From Martinezella lusitana (GTDB taxonomy: Bacteria; Pseudomonadota; Alphaproteobacteria; Rhizobiales; Rhizobiaceae): DNA of 64,000 nt. Position 1 is the stretch's first letter; each line of letters opens with the position of its first letter. Location: positions 372,001 through 436,000 of the forward strand of contig NZ_JAFEVL010000045.1 of NCBI RefSeq assembly GCF_016901135.1, written 5' to 3'. A program made the position numbers and the translations under genes. Positions 15,955-23,997 of this stretch are shown piece after piece. The notes beneath the pieces are model-generated. The model was not told the origin of the DNA. It did no database searches and saw nothing but the letters and a program-made list of their open reading frames with translations.

Positions 15955-16999
15955 CAAGAACACCACTCGACACAGGAAAATTGATCGTGCAGACGACGCC
16001 TTCCGTCTGATAGTCGAGATCAACCGTGCCCTCCAGTTCATGAGCCAGGCCGCGTTCGATCACGCGTGAGCCGAATCCTTTCCGTGAGGGAGGTGCCACG
16101 GCAGGGCCATCCTTCTCCCGCCAGCGCAAGAGAAGACGCTTGCCTTCCGGCGACGGCTCAACCGTCCATGAAATCAGCACCGAGCCTGCCTTGTTGGAAA
16201 ATGCGCCGTATTTCACGGCATTGGTCGCAAGTTCGTGGAACGCGATGCCGAGGGCAAGGGCAACCTTCGGTGAGACACGGATATTCGTGCCCGTGATGAC
16301 AAAGTGCTCTGAGCGCCCATTTCCGATCCCAAACGGCTCCAGGGCCGCTTTGACCAGATCGAGCAACCCCGCACCCTCCCAACTTTCCCGGGTCAATAGG
16401 TCATGAGACCGCGACAGGGCAAAGAGCCGTGGCTCGATGGAATCCCGGATCACCTCAATGTCGGACGCATTTCGCAGGGCCTGCCAGACGATCGACTGTA
16501 CCGTCGCAAGCGTATTCTTGACGCGATGGTTCAGCTCGTCGATCAGCATGCGGGACTGGGCTTGCTCGCGCTTATGATCGGTGAGGTCGACAAAGGAGGC
16601 GAAGTGCTGCACGATAACGCCGCTTTCGTTTCGAACCGGGCTGACAAGGACCGCCGACCAGAACACGCTGCCATTCTTGCGGCGATAGGAGATTTCCGAA
16701 CCGCCGATTGTGCCCGCGAATGCGGCTTCGATGCGTGCCAGTGAATCTGGATCGGTGCCGCGCGCCATTAGAAAGTTGAAGCTTTGTCCAAGCACCTCTT
16801 TCCGAGTGTAGCCGGTCAAATCGAGAAAGGCGTCATTGACAAAGATGATTGGATTGTCAGGTTCTTTCGCGTCCGTAAAAACCATTGCCATTCGCGTCGT
16901 TTCAGCAGCGACGACGAAAGGGCCAAGGTCTCTGCGGAAGCCGTCGACCTCGGCTTCGGCGACTTTTTGATTATCAGATTTGGCGATTATGTCTGGCAT
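15947..16999 (-). CDS. HWE-family histidine kinase with a LOV-like PAS domain lacking the photoactive cysteine
   Basis: 350 residues. The PAS domain (about 25-140) aligns along its length with LOV domains, including NPIIFVNDAFLDLTGYTRKEV, but the flavin-adduct motif GRNCRFLQ reads GQSFNFLM, placing Phe74 where the reactive Cys should be. The HWE kinase part has phosphoacceptor H158 in ELNHRVKN, the His-containing N-box FHELATNAVKYG (H255) and the WRE element (W293). There is no membrane segment, so it is cytosolic. It is encoded with the receiver protein that overlaps its stop. It probably senses something other than blue light, or uses flavin photochemistry without an adduct. Confidence 0.9.
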   Translation of the reverse strand: MPDIIAKSDNQKVAEAEVDGFRRDLGPFVVAAETTRMAMVFTDAKEPDNPIIFVNDAFLDLTGYTRKEVLGQSFNFLMARGTDPDSLARIEAAFAGTIGGSEISYRRKNGSVFWSAVLVSPVRNESGVIVQHFASFVDLTDHKREQAQSRMLIDELNHRVKNTLATVQSIVWQALRNASDIEVIRDSIEPRLFALSRSHDLLTRESWEGAGLLDLVKAALEPFGIGNGRSEHFVITGTNIRVSPKVALALGIAFHELATNAVKYGAFSNKAGSVLISWTVEPSPEGKRLLLRWREKDGPAVAPPSRKGFGSRVIERGLAHELEGTVDLDYQTEGVVCTINFPVSSGVLDG

Positions 17000-17106
17000 A
17001 CGCTGACCTCGTCCCGTGGTTTGGCGGGCCGCAGCCAGTCAATTTTATCGTATACTGTGTGAAGCTTCACCACCAGCGAACATTTATCCGCGCCGCAAGG
17101 TCATCC

Positions 17107-17193
17107 TTAGTACCAACGCCCCCGGCCGAACCAGCCGCCGCCGCCGATCAGTAGAACTACAATAACGATAATGAGAAGTGTGGTGGTGTCCAT
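17107..17193 (-). CDS. 28-residue hydrophobic small protein (DUF3309-like)
   Basis: ATG at 17193 with AGGAGA upstream gives a 28-residue peptide: MDTTT, a hydrophobic helix LLIIVIVVLLIGGGG, then WFGRGRWY. This glycine/aromatic-ended single-helix peptide is common in rhizobia and other Alphaproteobacteria (DUF3309). It is predicted to be in the inner membrane; its function is unknown, though such genes often belong to stress regulons. Confidence 0.85.
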   Translation of the reverse strand: MDTTTLLIIVIVVLLIGGGGWFGRGRWY

Positions 17194-17442
17194 GTACGTC
17201 TCCTGGGGAGCACCTGATCATCTCCATCGCGCTTACCTGCACGGTGCGTTGTTCTTTATGGCACTCCAACTTAACTTAACGTTCAGAACCGAATTTGGTT
17301 CAATTCGACGGCATATTTATTGATATGATATCGGCGAGATCAGCCGATCGGGTTTCTGCTGCGATCGGTGATATTGCAGTGGCATCAAGTCGGGTGAAGC
17401 CAAAGATTTCGATGTTTGGAACTTGAGCCAGTTTGCGGGCAC

Positions 17443-17664
17443 TTACCGTCCCGGCGGCTTATCGCTGCATCTGACTTTCTGGGCGTCTAGTTGTCCGTGT
17501 TCAAACGACTTGGCAGCGTGGCTGCCTTCGGGATAGGGGTTGCCTTCTGCCGGGTTCTTCTGTTTGCCGGCTTTTGCGCCGCGATCATAGGCGCCGGTAT
17601 CCCGTTTGGCGGCTTGCTTCGCATCCGTTGCGCTCAAGACCGATGATTCCTCATGCTTTGCCAT
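17443..17664 (-). CDS. Small hydrophilic hypothetical protein
   Basis: 73 residues, very polar and probably disordered, rich in Lys, Ala, Gly and Asp (TDAKQAAKRDTGAYDRGAKA near the middle). I chose ATG 17664, with AGAAGGA 7 bases upstream, over an ATG six codons earlier. It lies 34 bases downstream of the small membrane-protein gene on the same strand and is likely cotranscribed. The composition recalls stress-inducible hydrophilic proteins, but I do not recognise a named family. Confidence 0.65.
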   Translation of the reverse strand: MAKHEESSVLSATDAKQAAKRDTGAYDRGAKAGKQKNPAEGNPYPEGSHAAKSFEHGQLDAQKVRCSDKPPGR

Positions 17665-17698
17665 GGGTTTATCCTTCTCCATTGCGGGTAGGCCTTCT

Positions 17699-17947
17699 CT
17701 ACTGCTGAGCAGGCGCCGTTGCAGGCGACATTGACGTTGCCGGTGGCTGTGTCGTGGTCCTCTGGGCAGCCGGAACTCTAGATTCCTTCACACTCGTGTA
17801 AGGCGAGTTTGCATAAGGCCAAAAGTTCCACGCCAGCGCTGCGGCAGCAACAACCGCAAATATAGCGATCGACAGCCCAAAAGAAGAGCGGCGTGCATAT
17901 GGCGTAGTTCTGAGATCTAGATTTGGTTTATTCGAATTAGTGTTCAT
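17699..17947 (-). CDS. Small single-pass membrane protein with Pro/Thr-rich tail
   Basis: 82 residues: a polar N-terminus (MNTNSNKPNLDLRTTPYARR), one transmembrane helix (FGLSIAIFAVVAAAALAWNF, about 24-43) and a periplasmic tail rich in Pro, Thr, Ala and Gln. GGAGG upstream of the ATG at 17947 supports the start. A GGAAC-N16-AGTT element just upstream resembles the alphaproteobacterial EcfG general-stress promoter. The function is unknown. Confidence 0.7.
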   Translation of the reverse strand: MNTNSNKPNLDLRTTPYARRSSFGLSIAIFAVVAAAALAWNFWPYANSPYTSVKESRVPAAQRTTTQPPATSMSPATAPAQQ

Positions 17948-17969
17948 ATAAATTTCCTCCATATTGGAA

Positions 17970-17994
17970 AACTCTTTACTGCGGCAAAAGTTCC
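17970..17994 (-). promoter_or_regulatory. Possible EcfG (general stress) promoter
   Basis: On the minus strand GGAAC (17990-17994) and AGTT (17970-17973) are separated by 16 bases; the EcfG consensus is about GGAAC-N16/17-CGTT, so one -10 base differs. It would start transcription just before the small membrane-protein gene. Confidence 0.35.
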
Positions 17995-18343
17995 AGTTGC
18001 AGAAGTAGTAAGAAATACTTCTGAACGCGCTGGCGGTGGTCCGCTCAAACAGGTCTCGACCATTTCTGTATTGCCGTTTGTCCCGCATGTAGCCCACCGC
18101 AGCATCGTCGATGTTCTGCTTCGAAGCCACCAAACGCTTGAGGGTCGGAGCACCGCTCCATATTCGCATCTGAAGATGAGGAGGATGAGCGGGAAGGGCC
18201 AAAGCGGCGCATCGGCGCGCGGCGGTAAGAAAATCGCCGCTTCCTTCCTTCGGAGGATGACAAATCGGTGCGCGATCCTATTCTCAAAGGCGGATCACTT
18301 TTTGAATTTTGATAGGATCCGCTTTTGACTTTGGGAGGACATC
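17995..18343. other. Intergenic region upstream of the epimerase gene
   Basis: About 350 bases between divergent genes. Apart from the promoter listed at its left edge and a good ribosome site (GGGAGG) before the epimerase ATG, I see no gene, repeat or RNA. Confidence 0.5.
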
Positions 18344-19297
18344 ATGACGCGTGCAGTGGTTATCGGCGCGACCGGCCATGTCGGCACTTACCTTGTGCCA
18401 CGGCTGGTCGAGGCGGGGTATAATGTGGTGGCGATCAGCCGTGGCCAGGCAAAGCCCTATTCGCCGAACCGGGCCTGGGACGATGTCGAAATGTTGACGA
18501 TGGACCGCTCCGCCATGGAAAAGGACGGCAGCTTCGGTCCGGCGATCCGCGCTTTGAAGGCGGATATCGTCATCGACATGATCTGCTTTACGCTCGACAG
18601 CGCCAGGCACCTGACGGATGCGCTTGCCGGTCATGTGAGCCATTTCCTGCATACGGGTACGATCTGGACGCACGGCTTCTCGATGGTAGTTCCGACGCTG
18701 GAGGAGGCACCGAAGCGGCCATTCGGAGACTATGGCATCCAGAAAGCGGCCATCGAGGCGTATCTGCTGGATGAGGCGCGTTGCAAGGGCTTTCCCGTGA
18801 CGCTGATCCATCCGGGCCATATTGTCGGTCCGGGCTGGGCTCCCCTTAATCCGGCCGGCCATTTCAATCTGTCGGCATTTTCGACGCTGGCGCGGGGCGA
18901 AACGCTCGTCTTGCCGAATTTCGGCCTGGAGACTGTTCACCATGTCCATGCGGACGATGTCGCGCAGATGTTCATGGGGGCGATCGCCAATTGGCGAGCT
19001 TCGACCGGGGAGAGCTTCCATGCCGTCTCGAGCGGTGCGCTGACGCTTCGAGGCTATGCCGAGGCGATGTCGCGCTGGTTCGGGCACGAACCGAAGCTTG
19101 AATTCCTGCCCTATGAGACATGGGCGAGAGATCGGACGCCGGAAGATGCGCAGGCGACCTGGGAGCATATCGCCCGCAGTCCGAACTGCTCGATCGCCAA
19201 GGCGCAGCGACTTCTCGGTTATCAGCCGCGATACACGTCGCTGCAAGCCGTTCAGGAGTCGGTGGCATGGCTGATGGCGAATGGGCGTATCGGCTGA
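18344..19297 (+). CDS. NAD-dependent epimerase/dehydratase family protein
   Basis: 317 residues of the extended short-chain dehydrogenase type. The dinucleotide loop GATGHVGTYL is at residues 8-17. The catalytic Tyr/Lys pair is YGIQK (near 129-133), with a preceding HTGTIW in place of the usual Ser region. It probably acts on a nucleotide-linked or free sugar. No pathway partner is adjacent: the next gene is convergent. GGGAGG upstream supports the start. Confidence 0.82.
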   Translation: MTRAVVIGATGHVGTYLVPRLVEAGYNVVAISRGQAKPYSPNRAWDDVEMLTMDRSAMEKDGSFGPAIRALKADIVIDMICFTLDSARHLTDALAGHVSHFLHTGTIWTHGFSMVVPTLEEAPKRPFGDYGIQKAAIEAYLLDEARCKGFPVTLIHPGHIVGPGWAPLNPAGHFNLSAFSTLARGETLVLPNFGLETVHHVHADDVAQMFMGAIANWRASTGESFHAVSSGALTLRGYAEAMSRWFGHEPKLEFLPYETWARDRTPEDAQATWEHIARSPNCSIAKAQRLLGYQPRYTSLQAVQESVAWLMANGRIG

Positions 19298-19317
19298 GAG
19301 GTTCAGACCCGCATCGC

Positions 19318-20526
19318 TTAACGCTTGAGCCAGGCGCCCATGCCCTTGGCCGCCGCGCGTCCGGTGGCAAAGCAGGCCGTGAGGAGATAGCCGCCCGTCG
19401 GCGCTTCCCAATCGATCATTTCCCCGGCGACGAAGATGCCGGGGAGCTTCTTCAGCATGTAGCCGTCGTCGAGCTCGCTCCAGCGGATGCCGCCGGCAGA
19501 CGAGATGGACTCGGCAACAGGCCTCGGTCTCAGAAGCGGAATCGGCAAGGCCTTGATCAGGCGCGCCAGGCTTTCCGGATGCGAAAGGGTAGCCGGATCG
19601 GCAATTTCACGCAGAAGGCCGGCCTTGACGCCTTCGATTCCTGCGCCCTTGCGCAGGCGATTGGAAAGGCTGGCTTTCGGATCCTGTCTGGTCAGATCGC
19701 GCGACAGCCGTTCCGCCGTTCGTCCGGGCGCCAGATCGATGATGAGCGCGGCTTTGTCTTCGCTCGCCAGGCGATCGCGCAAGGCAGCGGCATGCGCATA
19801 GACGAGGCTGCCTTCAATGCCTGCCTGCGAGATGACGAATTCGCCCGGCAAGGTCCCCGCCTCGGATGTTGCCGTCACGGCTTTGAGCGGCACGCCGGCA
19901 AAACGTTCCCTGAACGGCGCACTCCAGGCGACGTCGAAACCGCAATTGGCGGGCTGGAAATCGGCAATGTCGATTCTTTTAGTGCGAAGCCAGTCGGTCC
20001 AGGACGCATCCGAGCCGAGGCGAGGATAGCTGGCACCGCCGAGCGCGAGCAGAACGGCATCATATTCGGCGATCTTGCGTCCTTGCGTCGTCTCGAATGC
20101 CAAGCCACCATCGGCAAAGCCGGACCAGCGGTGCCGTGTCATGATGCTCACACCCTGCGCCTCCAGCCGGGCAAGCCAGGCGCGCAGCAATGGCGACGCC
20201 TTCATGGCTTTCGGGAAGACGCGGCCGGAGGAGCCGATGAAGGTTTCCGTCCCCAGCCCCGCCGCCCAGGTCCTGATATCGTCGGGCTTGAAGCCATCGA
20301 GTGCCGCGCGCAGCCGGGGCGAGGCCGCCCCGAAGCGATCGGCGAAGAGGCGATAGTCTTCCGAATGGGTGATGTTGAGGCCGGATTTACCGGCCAGCAG
20401 GAATTTGCGCGCGACCGTCGGCATGCTGTCATAGACGGTGACGCGATGGCCCGACAGAGACAGGGCTTCTGCCGCCATGAGCCCCGCGGGGCCGCCGCCG
20501 ATGATTGCGATCTGCTTCTCAGCCAT
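19318..20526 (-). CDS. TIGR03862-type flavoprotein (HI0933/BaiN-like)
   Basis: 402 residues. The N-terminal FAD motif IIGGGPAGLMAAEAL (7-21) is followed by the family-typical KSGLNITHSEDY. A second dinucleotide-associated stretch, LLALGGASYPRLGSDASW, is near residues 160-177, and the C-terminal FAD-closing segment is AGEMIDWEAPTGGYLL. This family is widespread but its reaction is not established; relatives are predicted NAD(P)/FAD oxidoreductases. It is convergent with the epimerase gene, so likely an independent unit. Confidence 0.87.
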   Translation of the reverse strand: MAEKQIAIIGGGPAGLMAAEALSLSGHRVTVYDSMPTVARKFLLAGKSGLNITHSEDYRLFADRFGAASPRLRAALDGFKPDDIRTWAAGLGTETFIGSSGRVFPKAMKASPLLRAWLARLEAQGVSIMTRHRWSGFADGGLAFETTQGRKIAEYDAVLLALGGASYPRLGSDASWTDWLRTKRIDIADFQPANCGFDVAWSAPFRERFAGVPLKAVTATSEAGTLPGEFVISQAGIEGSLVYAHAAALRDRLASEDKAALIIDLAPGRTAERLSRDLTRQDPKASLSNRLRKGAGIEGVKAGLLREIADPATLSHPESLARLIKALPIPLLRPRPVAESISSAGGIRWSELDDGYMLKKLPGIFVAGEMIDWEAPTGGYLLTACFATGRAAAKGMGAWLKR

Positions 20527-20664
20527 AAGCCGTCCGGTGCCAATTCCTATCCGCTCTCTTGGGCCGGACCGGTGTCGAAAGCAAGGTCAGACCATTCTTT
20601 TGTCAGGGAAATTCATGCCGTGGGCAGTGGCCTTGCCTGGCGCATATTTGCATTTAAATCGATA

Positions 20665-20678
20665 TAACCATCTGGTTA
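20665..20678. promoter_or_regulatory. TetR operator, copy 1 (TAACCA-TC-TGGTTA)
   Basis: A perfect 6+2+6 inverted repeat about 107 bases upstream of the TetR gene start. It shares 11 of 14 positions with the palindrome at 21587-21600 before the structural genes; common pattern TAACYATMTRGTTA. Two matching sites around one regulator gene strongly suggest its operators. Confidence 0.6.
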
Positions 20679-20784
20679 CTATGGCCGGCGATTCGCGAGG
20701 GACTGTCAACTTATGCGATGATCGGTTACTTATCGGCGTCAGGAATGGCCGCACAAGCCTTGAATGATGCCGCCGGGAGCCATT

Positions 20785-21492
20785 ATGTCGGAAGCCAGAA
20801 CCGCGAAACGCCGCGCAAAGAACGCAGACCTTGCGAATGCCGATCAGGCGTCATCACGCGCAACGCCGGAACGGCCCCGTCTCAGGGATGCGGAACGCAC
20901 GAGTAAGGCGATCCTGGCCGCTGCGACCAAGGAATTTGCCGAGCGCGGCTATGGCGGTGCGCGCGTCGATGCGATCGCCGAGCGCGCCAAGATCAACAAG
21001 CGGATGCTCTACCACTATTTCGGCGGCAAGGACGCTCTTTATGTCGCCGTTCTCGAAGGCAGCTACATCGCTATCCGCTCGGCCGAGGCAAGGCTTGATC
21101 TTTCTCATCGCTCGCCGGCGGAAGGCATGCGGGAGCTTGTTGTTTTCACATGGCAATATTTCTTGGATCACCCTGAATTCCTTGGCATTCTCAGCACGGA
21201 AAACATGCACAAGGCCCGCTTCCTGAAGCGTTCGGCGCGCATTTTCGAACTGCATTCGCCGTTGGTTTCAGAGATTTCCGGTCTGCTCGACCGAGGTGCG
21301 GTCTCCGGTGATTTCCGTCCCGGCTGCGATCCAGTCAAGATCTATATGAGCATTGCAGCGCTCGGCTCGTTCTTCCTGACGAACCGCTGGACGCTGTCGA
21401 CGATCTTTCGGCGCAATCTTTCCGACGAGGCGGAAATCGATGCCTGGGGCGAGCATATCGTCGACGTCATTTTCGCCTATCTGCGCCCCTAG
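20785..21492 (+). CDS. TetR-family regulator of the Gfo/Idh-DUF993-isomerase operon
   Basis: About 235 residues. A basic, disordered leader of some 35 residues precedes the TetR helix-turn-helix (GGARVDAIAERAKINKRMLYHYF). The C-terminal half resembles the RutR/CymR-like TetR_C group (FFLTNRWTLSTIF). I prefer ATG 20785, which has GGGAG 5 bases upstream, to ATG 20764. The gene lies between two related palindromes and 127 bases ahead of the operon it presumably represses. The inducer is likely a pathway sugar or its oxidised form. Confidence 0.87.
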   Translation: MSEARTAKRRAKNADLANADQASSRATPERPRLRDAERTSKAILAAATKEFAERGYGGARVDAIAERAKINKRMLYHYFGGKDALYVAVLEGSYIAIRSAEARLDLSHRSPAEGMRELVVFTWQYFLDHPEFLGILSTENMHKARFLKRSARIFELHSPLVSEISGLLDRGAVSGDFRPGCDPVKIYMSIAALGSFFLTNRWTLSTIFRRNLSDEAEIDAWGEHIVDVIFAYLRP

Positions 21493-21586
21493 GCACACCT
21501 CTGCAACCGCTCAGCAATTGGAGATGATTGCCGCTGCGGCCATTGACGATGGCCGTTGACAGCACCGCTTTGCCATGTCAGTTATG

Positions 21587-21600
21587 TAACTATATAGTTA
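21587..21600. promoter_or_regulatory. TetR operator, copy 2 (TAACTATATAGTTA)
   Basis: A perfect 14-bp palindrome 19 bases before the Gfo/Idh ATG, downstream of a TTGACA (21556-21561), so it probably overlies the transcription start. It matches operator copy 1 at 11 of 14 bases. Confidence 0.6.
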
Positions 21601-21619
21601 TTTACGGGAGGAATGACTT

Positions 21620-22777
21620 ATGGCGACGAAGCCGATCGGTATCATCATGCACGGCATCACCGGACGCATGGGCTATAATCAGCATCTGGTGCGCTCCATC
21701 CTGGCGATCCGCGAACAGGGCGGCGTCCTGCTGGCCAACGGCGACAGGTTGATGCCCGAGCCGATCCTCGTCGGCCGCAACGCCGAAAAGATCGAGGCCA
21801 TCGCCCGCAAGCACGGCCTTGCCAAGACGACGACCGATCTCGACAGCGCTCTTGCCGATCCCACCAACACGATCTTCTTCGATGCCGGCTCGACGCAGAT
21901 GCGCGTCGACTTGCTGGAGCGGGCGATTGCCGCCGGCAAGCACGTCTATTGCGAAAAGCCGATCTCCGAGACGCTCGCCGAGGCGCTTTCGGTCGCCGCT
22001 TCGGCGGAGCGGCGCGGGGTCAAGAACGGTGTGGTGCAGGACAAGCTGTTTCTACCGGGCCTGCGCAAGATCGCCATGCTGCGCGACAGCGGCTTCTTCG
22101 GCAAGATCCTCTCCGTGCGCGGCGAGTTCGGCTATTGGGTCTTCGAAGGGGATTGGGGCGTGCAAGCGCAGCGTCCGTCGTGGAACTATCGCAAGGCCGA
22201 CGGCGGCGGCATGATCCTCGATATGTTGCCGCATTGGCGCTACGTGCTCGACAATCTGTTCGGTGAGGTCAAAGCCGTCAGCTGCCTCGGCGCCACGCAT
22301 ATTCCAAGCCGCGTCGACGAGAGCGGCAAGACCTATGTCGCCGATGCCGATGATGCGGCCTATGCCACCTTCGAACTGGAAGGCGGCGTCATCGCCCATA
22401 TCAATTCCTCCTGGGCGGTGCGCGTGCGGCGCGATGATCTCGTCACCTTCCAGGTCGACGGCACCCATGGTTCCGCCGTCTGCGGCCTGATGCGGTGCTG
22501 GACACAGCATCGCGTCAACACGCCGAAGCCGGTCTGGAATCCGGACCAGCCGCAAACGATCAATTTCTTCGACACCTGGGACGAGGTGCCGGACACGCAG
22601 ATCTTCGACAATGGCTTCAAGGTGCAATGGGAAGGTTTCCTGCGCCATGTCGCCGAGGACGCGCCGTGGAAGTTCACGCTTCGCGAAGGCGCCAAGGGCG
22701 TGCAGCTGGCGGAACTGGCGCAGAAGAGCTGGACCGAGCGGCGCTGGGTCGATGTTCCCGCACTCACAGCGCGGTAG
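21620..22777 (+). CDS. Gfo/Idh/MocA-family sugar oxidoreductase
   Basis: 385 residues. The Rossmann start GIIMHGITGRMGYNQHLV is unusual for the family in having GITGRMG rather than GxGxxG with Ala. The catalytic Lys sits in CEKPIS (near 111-116), and the C-terminal substrate domain has the family-typical DMLPHWRY histidine. It uses NAD(P) to oxidise or reduce a sugar or cyclitol carbon. It is the first gene of the TetR-controlled operon and is followed 12 bases later by DUF993. The substrate is unknown. Confidence 0.88.
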   Translation: MATKPIGIIMHGITGRMGYNQHLVRSILAIREQGGVLLANGDRLMPEPILVGRNAEKIEAIARKHGLAKTTTDLDSALADPTNTIFFDAGSTQMRVDLLERAIAAGKHVYCEKPISETLAEALSVAASAERRGVKNGVVQDKLFLPGLRKIAMLRDSGFFGKILSVRGEFGYWVFEGDWGVQAQRPSWNYRKADGGGMILDMLPHWRYVLDNLFGEVKAVSCLGATHIPSRVDESGKTYVADADDAAYATFELEGGVIAHINSSWAVRVRRDDLVTFQVDGTHGSAVCGLMRCWTQHRVNTPKPVWNPDQPQTINFFDTWDEVPDTQIFDNGFKVQWEGFLRHVAEDAPWKFTLREGAKGVQLAELAQKSWTERRWVDVPALTAR

Positions 22778-22789
22778 GAGATCGGCATC

Positions 22790-23965
22790 ATGACGAGAAG
22801 CCTTCGTTTGCCGATGGTCGGCGGCGGCCTTGCCGACTTCACGCTCACCAACGCGCCGTTGAGCGCTCCGGTAAAGCCGGCCGGTGGTCACCGGTTCAAC
22901 CGCGTCGCCTATGCAGCCGCCCATGTCGTCATCGACCCCTTGGCAGACAACGATCCCTGGCTCGATCGCAACATCGACTGGGAACGCACCATCGCTTTCC
23001 GGGAGTATCTCTGGGATCTCGGTCTCGGCGTGGCGGAGGCCATGGACACAGCGCAGCGGGGTATGGGTCTCGATTGGGCCGGCGCAAAGGAGCTGATCGC
23101 GCATGCGCAATCGGCCGCCCGCTATCGGCCGGATGCGCTGATCGCCTATGGCACCGGCACGGATCATCTGGCGCCCGGACCCGATGTGACGATTGACGAT
23201 GTCATTCGCGCCTATGAGGAGCAGATTGCCTATGTGGAAGGGCAGGGCGGCCGCATCATTCTGATGGCAAGCCGCGCGCTTGCCGCAGCGGCTAAAAGTC
23301 CGGACGATTATATCCGCGTCTACGACCGTATCCTCGGGCAGGTAAAGGAGCCGGTGATCATCCATTGGCTCGGTTCGATGTTCGATCCGGCACTGTCAGG
23401 CTATTGGGGATCGTCCGACGATCTGCAGGCGATGGAGACAGCGGTCGCGATCATCAATCAGAACGCCACCAAGGTCGATGGCGTGAAGATCTCGCTGCTT
23501 TCGGCCGAGAAGGAAATCGTCATGCGCCGTCGGCTTGATCCGTCGGTGAAGATGTATACGGGCGACGATTTCAACTATGCCGAACTGATCGCCGGCGACA
23601 GCCAAGGCTATTCGCATGCCTTGCTCGGCATCTTCGATGCCATCGCGCCGGCGGCGAGCGTGGCCTTGGCGAAACTCGCCCAGAACGATCTCGATGCCTT
23701 TCATCAGATATTGGCGCCGACCGTCCCGCTGTCGCGTCACATCTTCAAGGCGCCAACGCGCTTTTATAAGACCGGCGTCGTCTTCCTCGCCTATCTCAAC
23801 GGCTTCCAGGATCACTTCCAGATGCTCGGCGGCCAGCAAAGCACGCGCTCGATCCTACATCTTTCGGAACTGTTCCGGCTGGCGGAGACGGCACGTGTCC
23901 TGAGGGATCCGGATCTGGCTGTGCGTCGGATGAAGACGATCCTTGCCACGGTCGGCATCGACTAA
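22790..23965 (+). CDS. DUF993-family protein, dihydrodipicolinate-synthase/aldolase superfamily
   Basis: 391 residues. The fold is expected to be a TIM barrel of the class I aldolase (DapA) superfamily. A lysine in the context VDGVKISLL (K233) sits where DapA-type enzymes form the Schiff base, and YGTGTDHL (near 120-127) is at the place of their substrate-carboxylate loop. A retro-aldol or dehydration of a keto-sugar acid would fit between an oxidoreductase and an isomerase, but the biochemical role of DUF993 is not known to me. It lies between the Gfo/Idh gene (12 bases) and the isomerase gene (32 bases). Confidence 0.85.
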   Translation: MTRSLRLPMVGGGLADFTLTNAPLSAPVKPAGGHRFNRVAYAAAHVVIDPLADNDPWLDRNIDWERTIAFREYLWDLGLGVAEAMDTAQRGMGLDWAGAKELIAHAQSAARYRPDALIAYGTGTDHLAPGPDVTIDDVIRAYEEQIAYVEGQGGRIILMASRALAAAAKSPDDYIRVYDRILGQVKEPVIIHWLGSMFDPALSGYWGSSDDLQAMETAVAIINQNATKVDGVKISLLSAEKEIVMRRRLDPSVKMYTGDDFNYAELIAGDSQGYSHALLGIFDAIAPAASVALAKLAQNDLDAFHQILAPTVPLSRHIFKAPTRFYKTGVVFLAYLNGFQDHFQMLGGQQSTRSILHLSELFRLAETARVLRDPDLAVRRMKTILATVGID

Positions 23966-23997
23966 CGGACAAAAGAGGATCGGGGAGGATCATCGCG

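Noticed and set aside
17286..17301. GAACC-N6-GGTTC inverted repeat resembling half of the GntR operator.
   Set aside because: Arms are only 5 bases and spacing differs from the 23-bp site at 59502; a chance match is likely.
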